Assembly (NCBI RefSeq): GCF_012641395.1
Contig: NZ_JABAIH010000005.1
Span: 124,001-188,000, forward strand
DNA from: Rhizobium sp. P32RR-XVIII
Lineage (GTDB): Bacteria; Pseudomonadota; Alphaproteobacteria; Rhizobiales; Rhizobiaceae
DNA length: 64,000 nt
Direction: 5' to 3'
The notes below the pieces were generated by a model, which had not been told where the DNA came from, did no database searches, and saw only the letters and a list, made by a program, of their open reading frames with translations. Position 1 is the first letter of the stretch. Each line of letters starts with the position of its first letter. Below, one piece after another: positions 36,941 through 45,338 of this stretch. Position numbers and translations under genes: made by a program.

Positions 36941-37471
36941 TCAGTCACTTGACGAGTGGTTACAGTGGCCGGCCGAGGCTGCCCCATTTCCGGATTCCGT
37001 GCCGGAATGGCACTGCGCGGCCTGCGCCGCCCGCGCGCCGGCCTGCTCTCGAACCGCCTGGTCCCGGAGGAAGGCGCGGAATTCCGGCACGGCCGCATCG
37101 CTTTTCGGCAGCATCCGCGCGACGATCGCCACCGCCGCCCGGACGTTCTGCGGGTCCGCGCCCGCCGCCCGCCGCCGCTCGAACCAATCGCCGAGACCGC
37201 CGGGAACGACGCGCAGGCAGAGATGCTCGGCAAGCGCCAGCGCGGCATCGAAGGCGCGGCGCTCGTCCTCGTCGAGCAGCAGGATGCAGAGGAATTCTTC
37301 GGTGCGGGGATCGTCGATGGTGCAGCAGCGGTAGCGGCGGCAGGCGCTCACCCGGCAGACGGTGTCGGGGTGCCGCATCGCCTGCGCGGCAAACAGCGTC
37401 AGCGCCAGCCGCATGTCGGCGGTGATCTCTGGCAGGGGCAGGCGGCTTGTCCTTAGCCGGGACTTGGGCAT
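36941..37471 (-). CDS. Hypothetical cysteine-rich protein
   Basis: 176 residues from ATG 37471 behind AAGGAGA; a longer frame exists upstream without a site. A motif VCRVSACRRYRCC (five cysteines or near, about residues 38–50) could bind a metal. After it comes a helical EEFLCILLLDEDERRAFDAA segment and a second helical region LPKSDAAVPEFRAFLRDQAV, then a low-complexity tail rich in Ala, Gly, Gln and Ser. I do not recognise a family. The length and codon use look like a real rhizobial gene. It is alone on the minus strand, next to a repeat-rich gap. Confidence 0.65.
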   Translation of the reverse strand: MPKSRLRTSRLPLPEITADMRLALTLFAAQAMRHPDTVCRVSACRRYRCCTIDDPRTEEFLCILLLDEDERRAFDAALALAEHLCLRVVPGGLGDWFERRRAAGADPQNVRAAVAIVARMLPKSDAAVPEFRAFLRDQAVREQAGARAAQAAQCHSGTESGNGAASAGHCNHSSSD

Positions 37472-37522
37472 GGCATCTCCTTCACGCGGCGCGTTCTCGC
37501 CCGTGGTGTGACCTGGAGTTTC

Positions 37523-37625
37523 CCTCATGGCGCGCGGGCCATGAGGCATCGGACGGGGCGCTCGAAAGAGCCTCATCTGTGTATGTTGTTCGTGGCACCA
37601 TCGAGCGCCCCGTTCGGCGGTTTTT
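37523..37625 (+). other. Paired inverted repeats, possible small RNA or terminator
   Basis: CCTCATGG…CCATGAGG (37523–37546) is a perfect 8-base stem with an 8-base loop. ACGGGGCGCTCG (37553–37564) and CGAGCGCCCCGT (37602–37613) are perfect 12-base arms, then TCGGCGG and TTTTT. The second arm plus the T run could end a transcript running rightward from near 37500. No evidence for a promoter beyond this. Confidence 0.35.
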
Positions 37626-38046
37626 ATCCGCAACTCCGGTCTCTCTGCTCGGATCCCGACACCGCCGGTCCGTCTGTGTGCCCCACAGGCACGCCCGAAA
37701 TCACCCGACCGGCATTTTCGCCGAACCGCCGTCCCGGAGGGAGACCATTTTCTGCGGACCCCGGAGGCGGGAGCTTACGTCGTTCTCCCGCAACCGGCGC
37801 CGGTCCCGTCTCGCCGCGACGCCTCGCGGTGTATCCGTGACGGAACGGGGCGATGATGGCACGGGTTCGGTGGGCGCCGATGAAATGGCGGTGCGGCGAT
37901 TGATTTTGTTTGGTTTTCGGCGTTTGTTATGCGCGGGATCGCTCCCCCTCACCAACAAAATCTAAGCCTTGGCCGATGGCCAAGGGCAAGATTTTGTATC
38001 CTCTCCCCGAGGGGAGAGGAGGGGCGGCTAGGCGCCTTCTCCGCCT

Positions 38047-38180
38047 CATTCCTGTGCTTGTCACAGGGATCCAGCCATGGGCGTCGGCGCCGTGAATGGC
38101 GCATTTGTCTCTTATGAAGAGGTTCTTCCGCGCCCAAGGACTTGGGCGCATTGGACCCCGGATCAAGTCCGGGGTGACGG
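38047..38180. repeat. RIME-like mosaic intergenic repeat, copy 2
   Basis: The left end CATTCCTGTGCTTGTCACAG matches the left end of the element at 7931, and GCGCCCAAGGACTTGGGCGC (38132–38151) matches its inner palindrome. The right end differs: CCCCGGATCAAGTCCGGGG, a separate hairpin module. The exchange of end modules is what makes it mosaic. Confidence 0.75.
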
Positions 38181-38283
38181 GAGAGTCGATGGCGGGTGAC
38201 GAGGGAGTAGGTGACGGTGGTTGGGGCGGGCCGCCCCGCCAATCCACAGGCCTTCCACAATTTTGTCCCGACCGGAGCCGAAT

Positions 38284-38976
38284 ATGGCGCGGCCGGGTGC
38301 TTCGGGCTTGATGCGCCCGGCGCGAGGCGGTAGGTCACGCGAGGGCGGGCAGGTGAAGGCAGAAGGACAGGTGAGCGGGTTGATCGATCCCTATGTGATG
38401 CTCGGAATTGACCGCGACGCAGGCGAGCAGGCGATCAAGAGCGCCTATCGCAAGGCCGCCAAGGGAGCGCATCCGGATTCCGGCGGCGACGTGGAGCATT
38501 TCGGCAAGCTGCAGACCGCCTACGAACTCTTGAAGGACCCGGTGCGCCGCCGCGTCTACGACGACACCGGCTACGACCCCGAGCTCGCCGACCCGAAGGA
38601 CCTCGAAGGCGTGCTGATGCTGGAAAGGCTCGTCAACGACGTCATCCTCGACGAGCGCGAGCCGGGCAGCTTCGATCCGGTCGCCGCCATGCGCCGCAAA
38701 CTCTCCGACGATATCGTCAAGAACCGCTTCCACATCCTCGAACTGGAGCGTCACCGCAATCGCGTGCGCCAGCACATCGACCGCCTCGGCCGCCGCCCGG
38801 AAACCGACGTGCTCGGCTCCATGCTGCGGGCGCGGAGCCAGTCGATCACGGATGCGATCCGCAAGGCGGAAGGCCAGATCGAGGCGATCGAGCATGCGTA
38901 TACGATGCTGGAGGGGTACAGCTACGAGCTGGAGGCGTTGGTGATGGTGGAGCAGCGGGGCGAGGCTGCGGAGTAG
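38284..38976 (+). CDS. J-domain (DnaJ-like) protein
   Basis: 230 residues. The J domain spans about residues 34–95: DPYVMLGIDRDAGEQAIKSA, HPD at 63–65 and YELLKDPVRRRVYDDTGYDP. No glycine/phenylalanine or zinc-finger region follows; instead a helical C-terminal part with two long charged helices. It should stimulate an Hsp70 partner for some specific client. The ATG at 38284 has GGAG six bases upstream; GTG starts at 38353 or 38371 would give a shorter N terminus close to the J domain. The gene sits alone at the edge of the lower-GC island. Confidence 0.82.
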   Translation: MARPGASGLMRPARGGRSREGGQVKAEGQVSGLIDPYVMLGIDRDAGEQAIKSAYRKAAKGAHPDSGGDVEHFGKLQTAYELLKDPVRRRVYDDTGYDPELADPKDLEGVLMLERLVNDVILDEREPGSFDPVAAMRRKLSDDIVKNRFHILELERHRNRVRQHIDRLGRRPETDVLGSMLRARSQSITDAIRKAEGQIEAIEHAYTMLEGYSYELEALVMVEQRGEAAE

Positions 38977-39382
38977 GGGCTGCGGAGTAGGGGGCGCCTT
39001 CGCCTTAGTATCTCTGTGCCATAGTTAGACATTAAAAGCCACGACGTTAGAAAAATTTGGTCAAAGGTGTTTTTGCGCAACTTAAGCGCGATCTTTTGAC
39101 TGATTATGTCGCCGCGTGAGGGTGGTATGGCTCCAAAAAAACCAAATTATGAAGAATTTGTCGATCAAAGCGTTTAGGTGCTGGACGGCGCCGACTAGCG
39201 GATACTGCACAACAATCAACCATTGTTCGCCGTTCCGGCCGGAACCAGGATCTACAATGACCGGCCGGTCGTCGGCGGCCGGTGGCGTCAACTTCGTGGA
39301 TAATGAGACCGTGCGCGGGCTCAATATCCTGGCTTATGGCGCTGCAATTCACAATATTCAGTCAGGCGGCTTCCGCCGCTCT
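38977..39382. other. Lower-GC intergenic region with a possible gene remnant
   Basis: 406 bases, AT-richer than the flanks. On the plus strand around 39208–39312 a frame reads RILHNNQPLFAVPAGTRIYN then DRPVVGGRW, which looks protein-like but is bounded by stops and has no start. It may be a fragment of a decayed gene; I do not recognise the family. Confidence 0.3.
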
Positions 39383-41209
39383 TTAGAAGAATGAGACAAC
39401 CAGTTCGAACAGGCGGCGCATAGTCGCAAGAAGTACCTTTGCCGCATCAGGCGCTGTAAGTAAATTCACGCTGATGCCGTAGGTAATTGTCGATACAGCC
39501 GTGCCCACTAGTCCCGCCAAACCAACAAGGGCCTTTTGAAGCTTGCTCAAGCGTCTATGCGCGGCCATTTCATCGGGCGAATCTAAGGTGCGAGCCTGAT
39601 CAATCTCTACAGCTAGATATTCTCCCGTGTGTATAGTCGGCGTCGCAAGAACCGATTTGGCTTCCTCGCTTGCGAATGTTTCGTTTGCCAAAGCGACAAC
39701 CTGTTTGAGAGCCATGTCGCCAAGATTTTCCGAAACGACCTCTGGAGGAGGCTTCGGCGCATCAGGGGACATGGGCAGCGGTTGAACAGGTTGCATAAGC
39801 GGCCTCAAGCCTTCGTGGCCTCGGCACAGACGAGAGATACTGTTCTTCGTCGTCCCTGGCCAAGGAATGTCCGCGTTCGAAAGATGAACCGCTATGTCGG
39901 AAATGCTGTCCGAAAGGGTGTACCAAGTTCGCGAATCCGATTGCAGCTGTGATACGTAGTGCTGCAAGTCGAACCTGATAGATTCCCCGATGTTGTTGTC
40001 GAGCGATTCAAGGGCCGCAAGAACTTTGTTCGCGAGTACCGCCTGCGCCTGAATTCGGTCTTTTAAGTCTTGAGGATCATTAACCGGTGGCCTGGCTGAA
40101 AGCGGTGTGTCTCTCGCCGTGACAACACCATCCACCAAGGTTGCGGCAACTGGAGCCGAAGCCTCCAGACGTTTCGCTATTTGATCGCGGCTAGGAGGAT
40201 GAAACTTATCTAGGATCGCCTGAATAAGTCGCTGTATCCGATGGTCGCTCGAATCCCCTCCCCAACCGGCGAGATCGACATATTGCGTCTCAGAGAAACC
40301 GTAGGGAATTACAGTTCTGTCCATCCTAACCTGAAGCAGCTTACGACTCTGCTGTGCTTGGGCCGCTTCTTCGCGCACGGCTCTCGATGCCACGCTCTTC
40401 TCCGTCCACACTGCCAGGACAGCATCAGCAGTTCCGAGCTTTTCAGCTATCGCATCTCGCCATTCTTCCCCAGGTTGAATGTCTTGATCCCACCAGACCG
40501 AGATACCAGCTGACCGCAATGTCTCGCCTAGTTTTTTTGCAACATCGCGATCGAGGTTCGAGTAAGATAAAAATACGAACTTATCGCTGCTCAGTGCAGC
40601 GACTTCCTTGAACTTGTCCTTTTCGACCTCTTCCTCCGGATTTATGAATTCCGGCCATTCAACTGGATGAAATAGCCCCGTTGGCAACTTCACCGCGGTG
40701 TCGCCGACAGCTTCCGATATTTGCCGTTGCGTCAGGCCCGTAGAAATCTCCAAGCTAAGCGCGATAGGCTTTCCGTTGAGCGAGGAGCTTAGAATTGTGC
40801 CACGCAGCCGAGCGTTCTTCCAAGTTGTCGACCAAAGAAAGGAATGTTTCAGGTCGGCATCTGTGAGGTTTGCGCCGTCAAAGATCACGTTAGTGAAGTC
40901 TCCGTCGACCATGATCGCGGTGTTCAGGTTCGACCTTCGGAAGGTTGCCGAGTTTGCTTGAACGTAATTGAGATGCGCCCCTGTCAGGTCGGCTAGCGTC
41001 AGATCGGCGCCCGTCAAGTTTGTCGCGTAGAGGTTAGCGCCCCTCAGCGATGCGCTCCCGAGTTGGGCGCCGCGTAGATTATACCTCGTGAGGTCGAAGC
41101 CGTTGAGGTCTGCGTATTTCAAGCTTGGTGTGAAATGGCGTTTCTCCCTCCGCGCATTCCAGCTTTCGGCGCCCTCTCTCAACCATTTGAAATGCGACGC
41201 GTTTGCCAT
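39383..41209 (-). CDS. Pentapeptide-repeat/TIR-domain protein with C-terminal membrane segment
   Basis: 608 residues. Residues 31–140 are pentapeptide repeats (LRGANLYATNLTGADLTLAD style). Residues 211–335 form a TIR domain: FVFLSYSNLDRDVA, GISVWWDQDIQPGEEW, then VREEAAQA, whose Glu281 (or 280) lies where NAD-cleaving TIR domains have the catalytic Glu. A linker follows, then one or two hydrophobic helices near residues 560–592. I chose the second ATG (41209, MANASHFKWLREG) with GGGGGA upstream. Such TIR proteins often deplete NAD or make cyclic ADP-ribose-type signals in antiphage defence. It lies alone in a lower-GC island, suggesting transfer. Activity is inferred. Confidence 0.8.
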   Translation of the reverse strand: MANASHFKWLREGAESWNARREKRHFTPSLKYADLNGFDLTRYNLRGAQLGSASLRGANLYATNLTGADLTLADLTGAHLNYVQANSATFRRSNLNTAIMVDGDFTNVIFDGANLTDADLKHSFLWSTTWKNARLRGTILSSSLNGKPIALSLEISTGLTQRQISEAVGDTAVKLPTGLFHPVEWPEFINPEEEVEKDKFKEVAALSSDKFVFLSYSNLDRDVAKKLGETLRSAGISVWWDQDIQPGEEWRDAIAEKLGTADAVLAVWTEKSVASRAVREEAAQAQQSRKLLQVRMDRTVIPYGFSETQYVDLAGWGGDSSDHRIQRLIQAILDKFHPPSRDQIAKRLEASAPVAATLVDGVVTARDTPLSARPPVNDPQDLKDRIQAQAVLANKVLAALESLDNNIGESIRFDLQHYVSQLQSDSRTWYTLSDSISDIAVHLSNADIPWPGTTKNSISRLCRGHEGLRPLMQPVQPLPMSPDAPKPPPEVVSENLGDMALKQVVALANETFASEEAKSVLATPTIHTGEYLAVEIDQARTLDSPDEMAAHRRLSKLQKALVGLAGLVGTAVSTITYGISVNLLTAPDAAKVLLATMRRLFELVVSFF

Positions 41210-41602
41210 CAATCCCCCGTGCACATTAGCGCGCAACACAAGAGACTCGATCGCTTACGGCGCCTTGGATTTCTGCACCACAACGTGTTTATTGTCTAGC
41301 GCTTGCAACTAACGCCCGTGGGCCTTCTTATCTTCTCGTACATGTCCTCGGCCGCCCGTGATGCTTCGCGGGCGGTTTCTTCCCATCCGCTGTCGGGCAT
41401 AGCCGAGCGGAACTTGTTTCGGGCGGACTTCCCGACACAATCTCTGCCCGTCTCTTTGCCAATGTGGTTCTGTTCGGGCGAACACCGCCGCACCAGATGT
41501 GCACGCTACTATTCTTGACGCTGCTTCAAGAGATGATTGAGCAACGCTTAACTCATAGTGCACTCGTTGGCGAATAGAGTTGTGTAACACAACGTCTTGC
41601 CT
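41210..41602. other. Intergenic region, possible small minus-strand ORF
   Basis: 393 bases between the TIR gene and uvrB, still lower in GC than uvrB. A minus-strand frame at 41296–41493 reads KFRSAMPDSGWEETAREASR and AAEDMYEKIRRPTG, which looks protein-like, but it has no good start site and no family I know. Otherwise nothing recognised. Confidence 0.3.
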
Positions 41603-44575
41603 TCACCGCCCCGGCCGCCCGGTCTTGCCCTTCGTCCGGCTCTTCCGTTTCTGCTCGCCCGGATCCTCATAGCTCCCGACGCCCGTCTTGCCGCGCGCCA
41701 GCGGGCGCACGTCGTCGCGTTCCGGCTGGCCCTCCATCAGCGGCGAAAACCGCTTCGTGCTCTTCGAGGCGTCCGGCTTTTCCGGCAGGTGGCCGGTGAC
41801 CGGTTTTTCGGTGCGGCCGACGGTCATTTCGTCGAGGTCGTTGCGGCGGAAAAGGGATTTGCCTGCCGGGGTGGTCGGGTCGCGGCCCATCTCGTCGAGA
41901 TTGGGGCGGGAGAAGTAGGAGGGCGGAGCAAGATCGCCCCCCTCTGGCCTGCCGGCCATCTCCCCCACAGGTGGGGAGATAGACTCGCGGCGCCCGCTCG
42001 CTCCCTTGCCGACGGCTCCGCCCTCATGCTGAGGCGCGGAGGCCGTAGACCGGAGCCTCGAAGCATCCTTCCGCCCAGCTTCCATCGACTTTGCTTCCTC
42101 GCGCGCCATCGGATCGTCCATGACGGCGAGTTCGGCGGCCTTGAGGCGCTTGATCTCGTCGCGCAGGCGGGCGGCCTTTTCGAAGTCGAGGTCGGCGGCG
42201 GCGTCGCGCATCTGTTTTTCCAGCGCGTTGAGATGGGCCTGCAGGTTGCCGCCGACGAGGTTGCCGCCGTCGGCAAAGCCCTTGCCGGAAGCGCCGGAGA
42301 TATCGGCGCGGACGTGGTCGCGCTCGTAGACGGAATCGAGGATGTCGGAGATCTTCGCCTTCACCGATTCCGGCGTGATGCCGTGCTCCTCGTTGTAGGC
42401 CATCTGCTTTTCGCGGCGGCGCGCGGTTTCCTCCATGGCGCGCGACATCGAGCCGGTGACGGTGTCGGCATAGAGGATCACCTTGCCGTCGACGTTTCGC
42501 GCGGCGCGGCCGATCGTTTGAATGAGGGACGTTTCGGAGCGCAGGAACCCTTCCTTGTCGGCGTCGAGGATGGCGACGAAGCCGCATTCGGGAATGTCGA
42601 GGCCCTCGCGCAAGAGATTGATGCCGACGAGGCAGTCGAAGGCGCCGAGGCGGAGATCGCGGATGATCTCGATGCGCTCCAGCGTGTCGATGTCGGAGTG
42701 CATGTAGCGGACGCGGATGCCCTGCTCATGCAGGTATTCGGTGAGGTCCTCGGCCATGCGCTTGGTGAGCACGGTGCAGAGCGTGCGGTAACCCTTGGCT
42801 GAAGTTTCGCGGATCTCGCCGAGCACGTCGTCGACCTGGGAGCGGGCGGAGCGGACCTCGACCGGCGGGTCGATGAGGCCGGTCGGGCGGATCACCTGTT
42901 CGGCGAAGACGCCGCCGGACTGCTCCATCTCCCAGCCGCCGGGGGTGGCGGAGACGGCGACGGTATCCGGGCGCATCGCATCCCATTCCTCGAAGCGCAG
43001 CGGCCGGTTGTCCATGCACGACGGCAGGCGGAAGCCGTATTCGGCGAGCGTCGCCTTGCGGCGGAAGTCGCCGCGGTACATGCCGCCGATCTGCGGGATG
43101 GTGACGTGGCTCTCGTCGATGAAGACGATGGCGTTGTCGGGGATGTATTCGAAGAGGGTGGGCGGCGGATCGCCGGGATCGCGGCCGGTGAGATAGCGCG
43201 AATAGTTCTCGATGCCGGCGCAGGAGCCGGTCGCTTCCAGCATCTCGATGTCGTAGCGGGTGCGCTGCTCCAGGCGCTGGGCCTCCAGCAGGCGGCCGGC
43301 TTTTTCCAGCTCGGCGAGGCGGAGCTTCAGCTCCTCCTTGATCGCCTTGATGGCGCCGTTCAGCGTCGGACGGGGGGTGACGTAGTGCGAATTGGCGTAG
43401 ATCTTCACCGATTTCAGGTCGCCGGTCTTCTGGCCGGTCAGCGGGTCGAACTCGGTGATGGCGTCGATCTCGTCGCCGAACATCGAGATGCGCCAGGCGG
43501 CATCTTCCAAGTGAGCCGGGAAGATCTCGATGGTGTCGCCCCGCACACGGAAGGAGCCGCGCTGGAAATCCATGTCGCGGCGCTTGTACTGCTGGGCGAC
43601 GAGGTCGGCCAGGAGCTGGCGCTGGTCGAGGCGGTCGCCGACCTCCATCTGGAAGGTCATGGCGGTATAGGTCTCGACCGAGCCGATACCGTAGATGCAG
43701 GAGACCGAGGCGACGATGATGCAGTCGTCGCGTTCGAGCAGCGAGCGCGTCGCCGAGTGGCGCATGCGGTCGATCTGCTCGTTGATCGAGGATTCCTTCT
43801 CGATATAGGTGTCCGAGCGCGGGACGTAGGCCTCCGGCTGGTAATAGTCGTAGTAGGAGACGAAATACTCGACGGCGTTGTCAGGGAAGAAGTTCTTGAA
43901 CTCGGAATAGAGCTGGGCGGCGAGCGTCTTGTTGGGCGCGAGGATCACGGCCGGGCGCTGCGTTGCCTCGATCACCTTGGCCATGGTGAAGGTCTTGCCG
44001 GAGCCTGTGACGCCGAGCAGCACCTGCGAGCGGTCGCCATTGTCAAGGCCCTCGACGAGGTCCTTGATGGCGGTCGGCTGGTCGCCGGCGGGCTGGTAGT
44101 CGGAGGCCATGCGGATCACGATGCCGCCTTCGGATTTCTCCGGCCGGGCCGGGCGGTGCGGCGTCCAGATCTTGCCGTTCTTGTGCAGCGGATTGCCGGA
44201 TTCGATCAGCGCCGCCAGCGCCTCGACGGTGGCGGTGACGGCGGTGCCTGCCTTGAGCTCGGCGGCCTCTTCCAGCGTCGTGTTCATGCCGGACACGGGG
44301 TTGAGGCCAGCGGCGGCGCGCGTCTTCGGGTCGGTCGAGCCGCCCATGGAGGTGCCTCTCGCCGACTTCGATGCGGCGATTTCCACCTTCTTGCGGTGCT
44401 TGCCCGCCTTGGAGGCGATCTCGCGCTGGCTTTCGACGGACGAGGCCTCCGCCTCGGCCTCGAGCTGCTTCACCCAGTCGGCGACGCTGCCGTTCAGGGG
44501 AGCGCCTTCGAAGGACGACTGCGGGGCTTCCTCGAAGCCATTCGGGGCGGGAGATTTCTTCGGAGATTTGGCCAT
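41603..44575 (-). CDS. uvrB: UvrABC nucleotide excision repair, subunit UvrB
   Basis: 990 residues against about 670 in E. coli. It has an N-terminal charged extension (about 150 residues), then the core: Walker A GVTGSGKT, the beta-hairpin [20 protein letters not shown] that clamps DNA, helicase motif II DESH, and helicase domain 2. Near the C terminus is the UVR motif that contacts UvrC ([20 protein letters not shown]). After it comes a 150-residue low-complexity tail into which two common intergenic repeats are translated. I took ATG 44575 (MAKSPKKSP); an upstream ATG at 44626 is possible. It verifies lesions loaded by UvrA and recruits UvrC. Confidence 0.96.
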   Translation of the reverse strand: MAKSPKKSPAPNGFEEAPQSSFEGAPLNGSVADWVKQLEAEAEASSVESQREIASKAGKHRKKVEIAASKSARGTSMGGSTDPKTRAAAGLNPVSGMNTTLEEAAELKAGTAVTATVEALAALIESGNPLHKNGKIWTPHRPARPEKSEGGIVIRMASDYQPAGDQPTAIKDLVEGLDNGDRSQVLLGVTGSGKTFTMAKVIEATQRPAVILAPNKTLAAQLYSEFKNFFPDNAVEYFVSYYDYYQPEAYVPRSDTYIEKESSINEQIDRMRHSATRSLLERDDCIIVASVSCIYGIGSVETYTAMTFQMEVGDRLDQRQLLADLVAQQYKRRDMDFQRGSFRVRGDTIEIFPAHLEDAAWRISMFGDEIDAITEFDPLTGQKTGDLKSVKIYANSHYVTPRPTLNGAIKAIKEELKLRLAELEKAGRLLEAQRLEQRTRYDIEMLEATGSCAGIENYSRYLTGRDPGDPPPTLFEYIPDNAIVFIDESHVTIPQIGGMYRGDFRRKATLAEYGFRLPSCMDNRPLRFEEWDAMRPDTVAVSATPGGWEMEQSGGVFAEQVIRPTGLIDPPVEVRSARSQVDDVLGEIRETSAKGYRTLCTVLTKRMAEDLTEYLHEQGIRVRYMHSDIDTLERIEIIRDLRLGAFDCLVGINLLREGLDIPECGFVAILDADKEGFLRSETSLIQTIGRAARNVDGKVILYADTVTGSMSRAMEETARRREKQMAYNEEHGITPESVKAKISDILDSVYERDHVRADISGASGKGFADGGNLVGGNLQAHLNALEKQMRDAAADLDFEKAARLRDEIKRLKAAELAVMDDPMAREEAKSMEAGRKDASRLRSTASAPQHEGGAVGKGASGRRESISPPVGEMAGRPEGGDLAPPSYFSRPNLDEMGRDPTTPAGKSLFRRNDLDEMTVGRTEKPVTGHLPEKPDASKSTKRFSPLMEGQPERDDVRPLARGKTGVGSYEDPGEQKRKSRTKGKTGRPGR
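41930..41982 (-). repeat. Intergenic-type palindromic repeat read inside uvrB
   Basis: On the coding strand it encodes [18 protein letters not shown], the translation often seen when the widespread rhizobial repeat CTCCCCACCTGTGGGGGAG… lies in a gene. The core is the hairpin ATCTCCCC-ACAGGT-GGGGAGAT. It lies in the C-terminal tail of UvrB, beyond the UVR motif. Confidence 0.7.
42021..42068 (-). repeat. Second intergenic-type repeat read inside uvrB
   Basis: The DNA around CTCATGCTGAGGCGCGGAGG, GTAGACCGGAGCCTCGAAGC encodes [15 protein letters not shown] in uvrB. This is the same module commonly found between rhizobial genes. It is about 40 bases from the first repeat, both in frame. Confidence 0.7.
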
Positions 44576-44695
44576 GGGCGGAATATGGCGAGAGTCAGCG
44601 CGAAAGAAAAGGGGCAAAGAGTACAAAAGGGAAACGAATGAATCGTTCGGTTTTCGCCAACAGTTTGGCGCTTCAGGGTCGCAGGCGAGGGCGCC

Positions 44696-45328
44696 TCATC
44701 TAGGCCGGCGGATGGCGCGGATCTTGCCGCTGTTGCCGCCGCCCGCGAAGAAGCGGTCGCCGCCATCGGATTCGAGGCCGGAGACGGCGGTGCCTTCGGG
44801 CATGTCGAGGCTCTGCAGCACCTCGCCGGTGACGGGGTCGATGCGGCGCACGTCGCTTTCATCGCCTTCCCAGGTGCCGTGCCAGAGCTCGCCGTCGACC
44901 CAGGTGACGCCGGTGACCATGCGGTTGGATTCGATGGTGCGCAGGATGTCGCCGGTTGCCGGATCGATCTGGTGGATCTTCCGGTCGCGATGCTGGCCGA
45001 CCCAGAGCGTGCCTTCCGACCAGGCGAGCCCGGAATCGCCGCCGTGTCCGGGGGCGGGAATACTGGACAGCACCGCGCCGGACGCCGGTTCGATCTTCAG
45101 GATACGGTCCCCGGCGATCTGGAAGAGGTGGCGGCCGTCGAAGGCCGTTCCGGCATGCGAAGCGACGTCAATGGAGCGCAACTGCCGGCCGTCGTCCGGA
45201 TCGAAGGCGTGCAGCTTCTCGCCCGAGGCGAACCAGACCTGCCGGCCGTCGAAGGTGACGCCGGCGACGCTCGGGGCGTCCTCGAAGGGACCATATTCGC
45301 GAATGATTTCAGCTACAGATTTTTTCAT
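44696..45328 (-). CDS. Beta-propeller protein (Vgb/SMP-30-like)
   Basis: 210 residues. Repeats of the type GVTFDGRQVWFASG, GTAFDGRHLFQIAG, GLAWSEGTLWVGQH, GVTWVDGELWHGTW form blades of a propeller, as in streptogramin-lyase-like or glutamine-cyclotransferase-like proteins. Such proteins bind small ligands or metals, and no catalytic residues could be assigned. The start at 45328 (MKKSVAEIIREYG) has AGGA eight bases upstream, which itself overlaps the stop of the preceding HTH gene. The two genes form an operon, so the propeller may sense a ligand for that regulator. Confidence 0.78.
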   Translation of the reverse strand: MKKSVAEIIREYGPFEDAPSVAGVTFDGRQVWFASGEKLHAFDPDDGRQLRSIDVASHAGTAFDGRHLFQIAGDRILKIEPASGAVLSSIPAPGHGGDSGLAWSEGTLWVGQHRDRKIHQIDPATGDILRTIESNRMVTGVTWVDGELWHGTWEGDESDVRRIDPVTGEVLQSLDMPEGTAVSGLESDGGDRFFAGGGNSGKIRAIRRPR

Positions 45329-45338
45329 GGCGTCCATC

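Larger units (their letters stand above)
37472..38283. other. Repeat-rich intergenic region, no gene recognised
   Basis: 812 bases without a convincing coding region. It contains two inverted-repeat pairs (37523–37546 and 37553–37613) and a RIME-like mosaic element (38047–38180), entered separately. The middle part (about 37620–37960) is GC-rich with no feature I can name. Confidence 0.5.

Noticed and set aside
38977..41602. A mobile element or prophage remnant carrying the TIR gene
   Set aside because: No integrase, transposase, att-like direct repeats or tRNA was seen at the edges; only the base composition points to transfer.
43106..44641. A 511-codon plus-strand frame opposite uvrB
   Set aside because: Antisense of uvrB; no start site and no recognised motifs.
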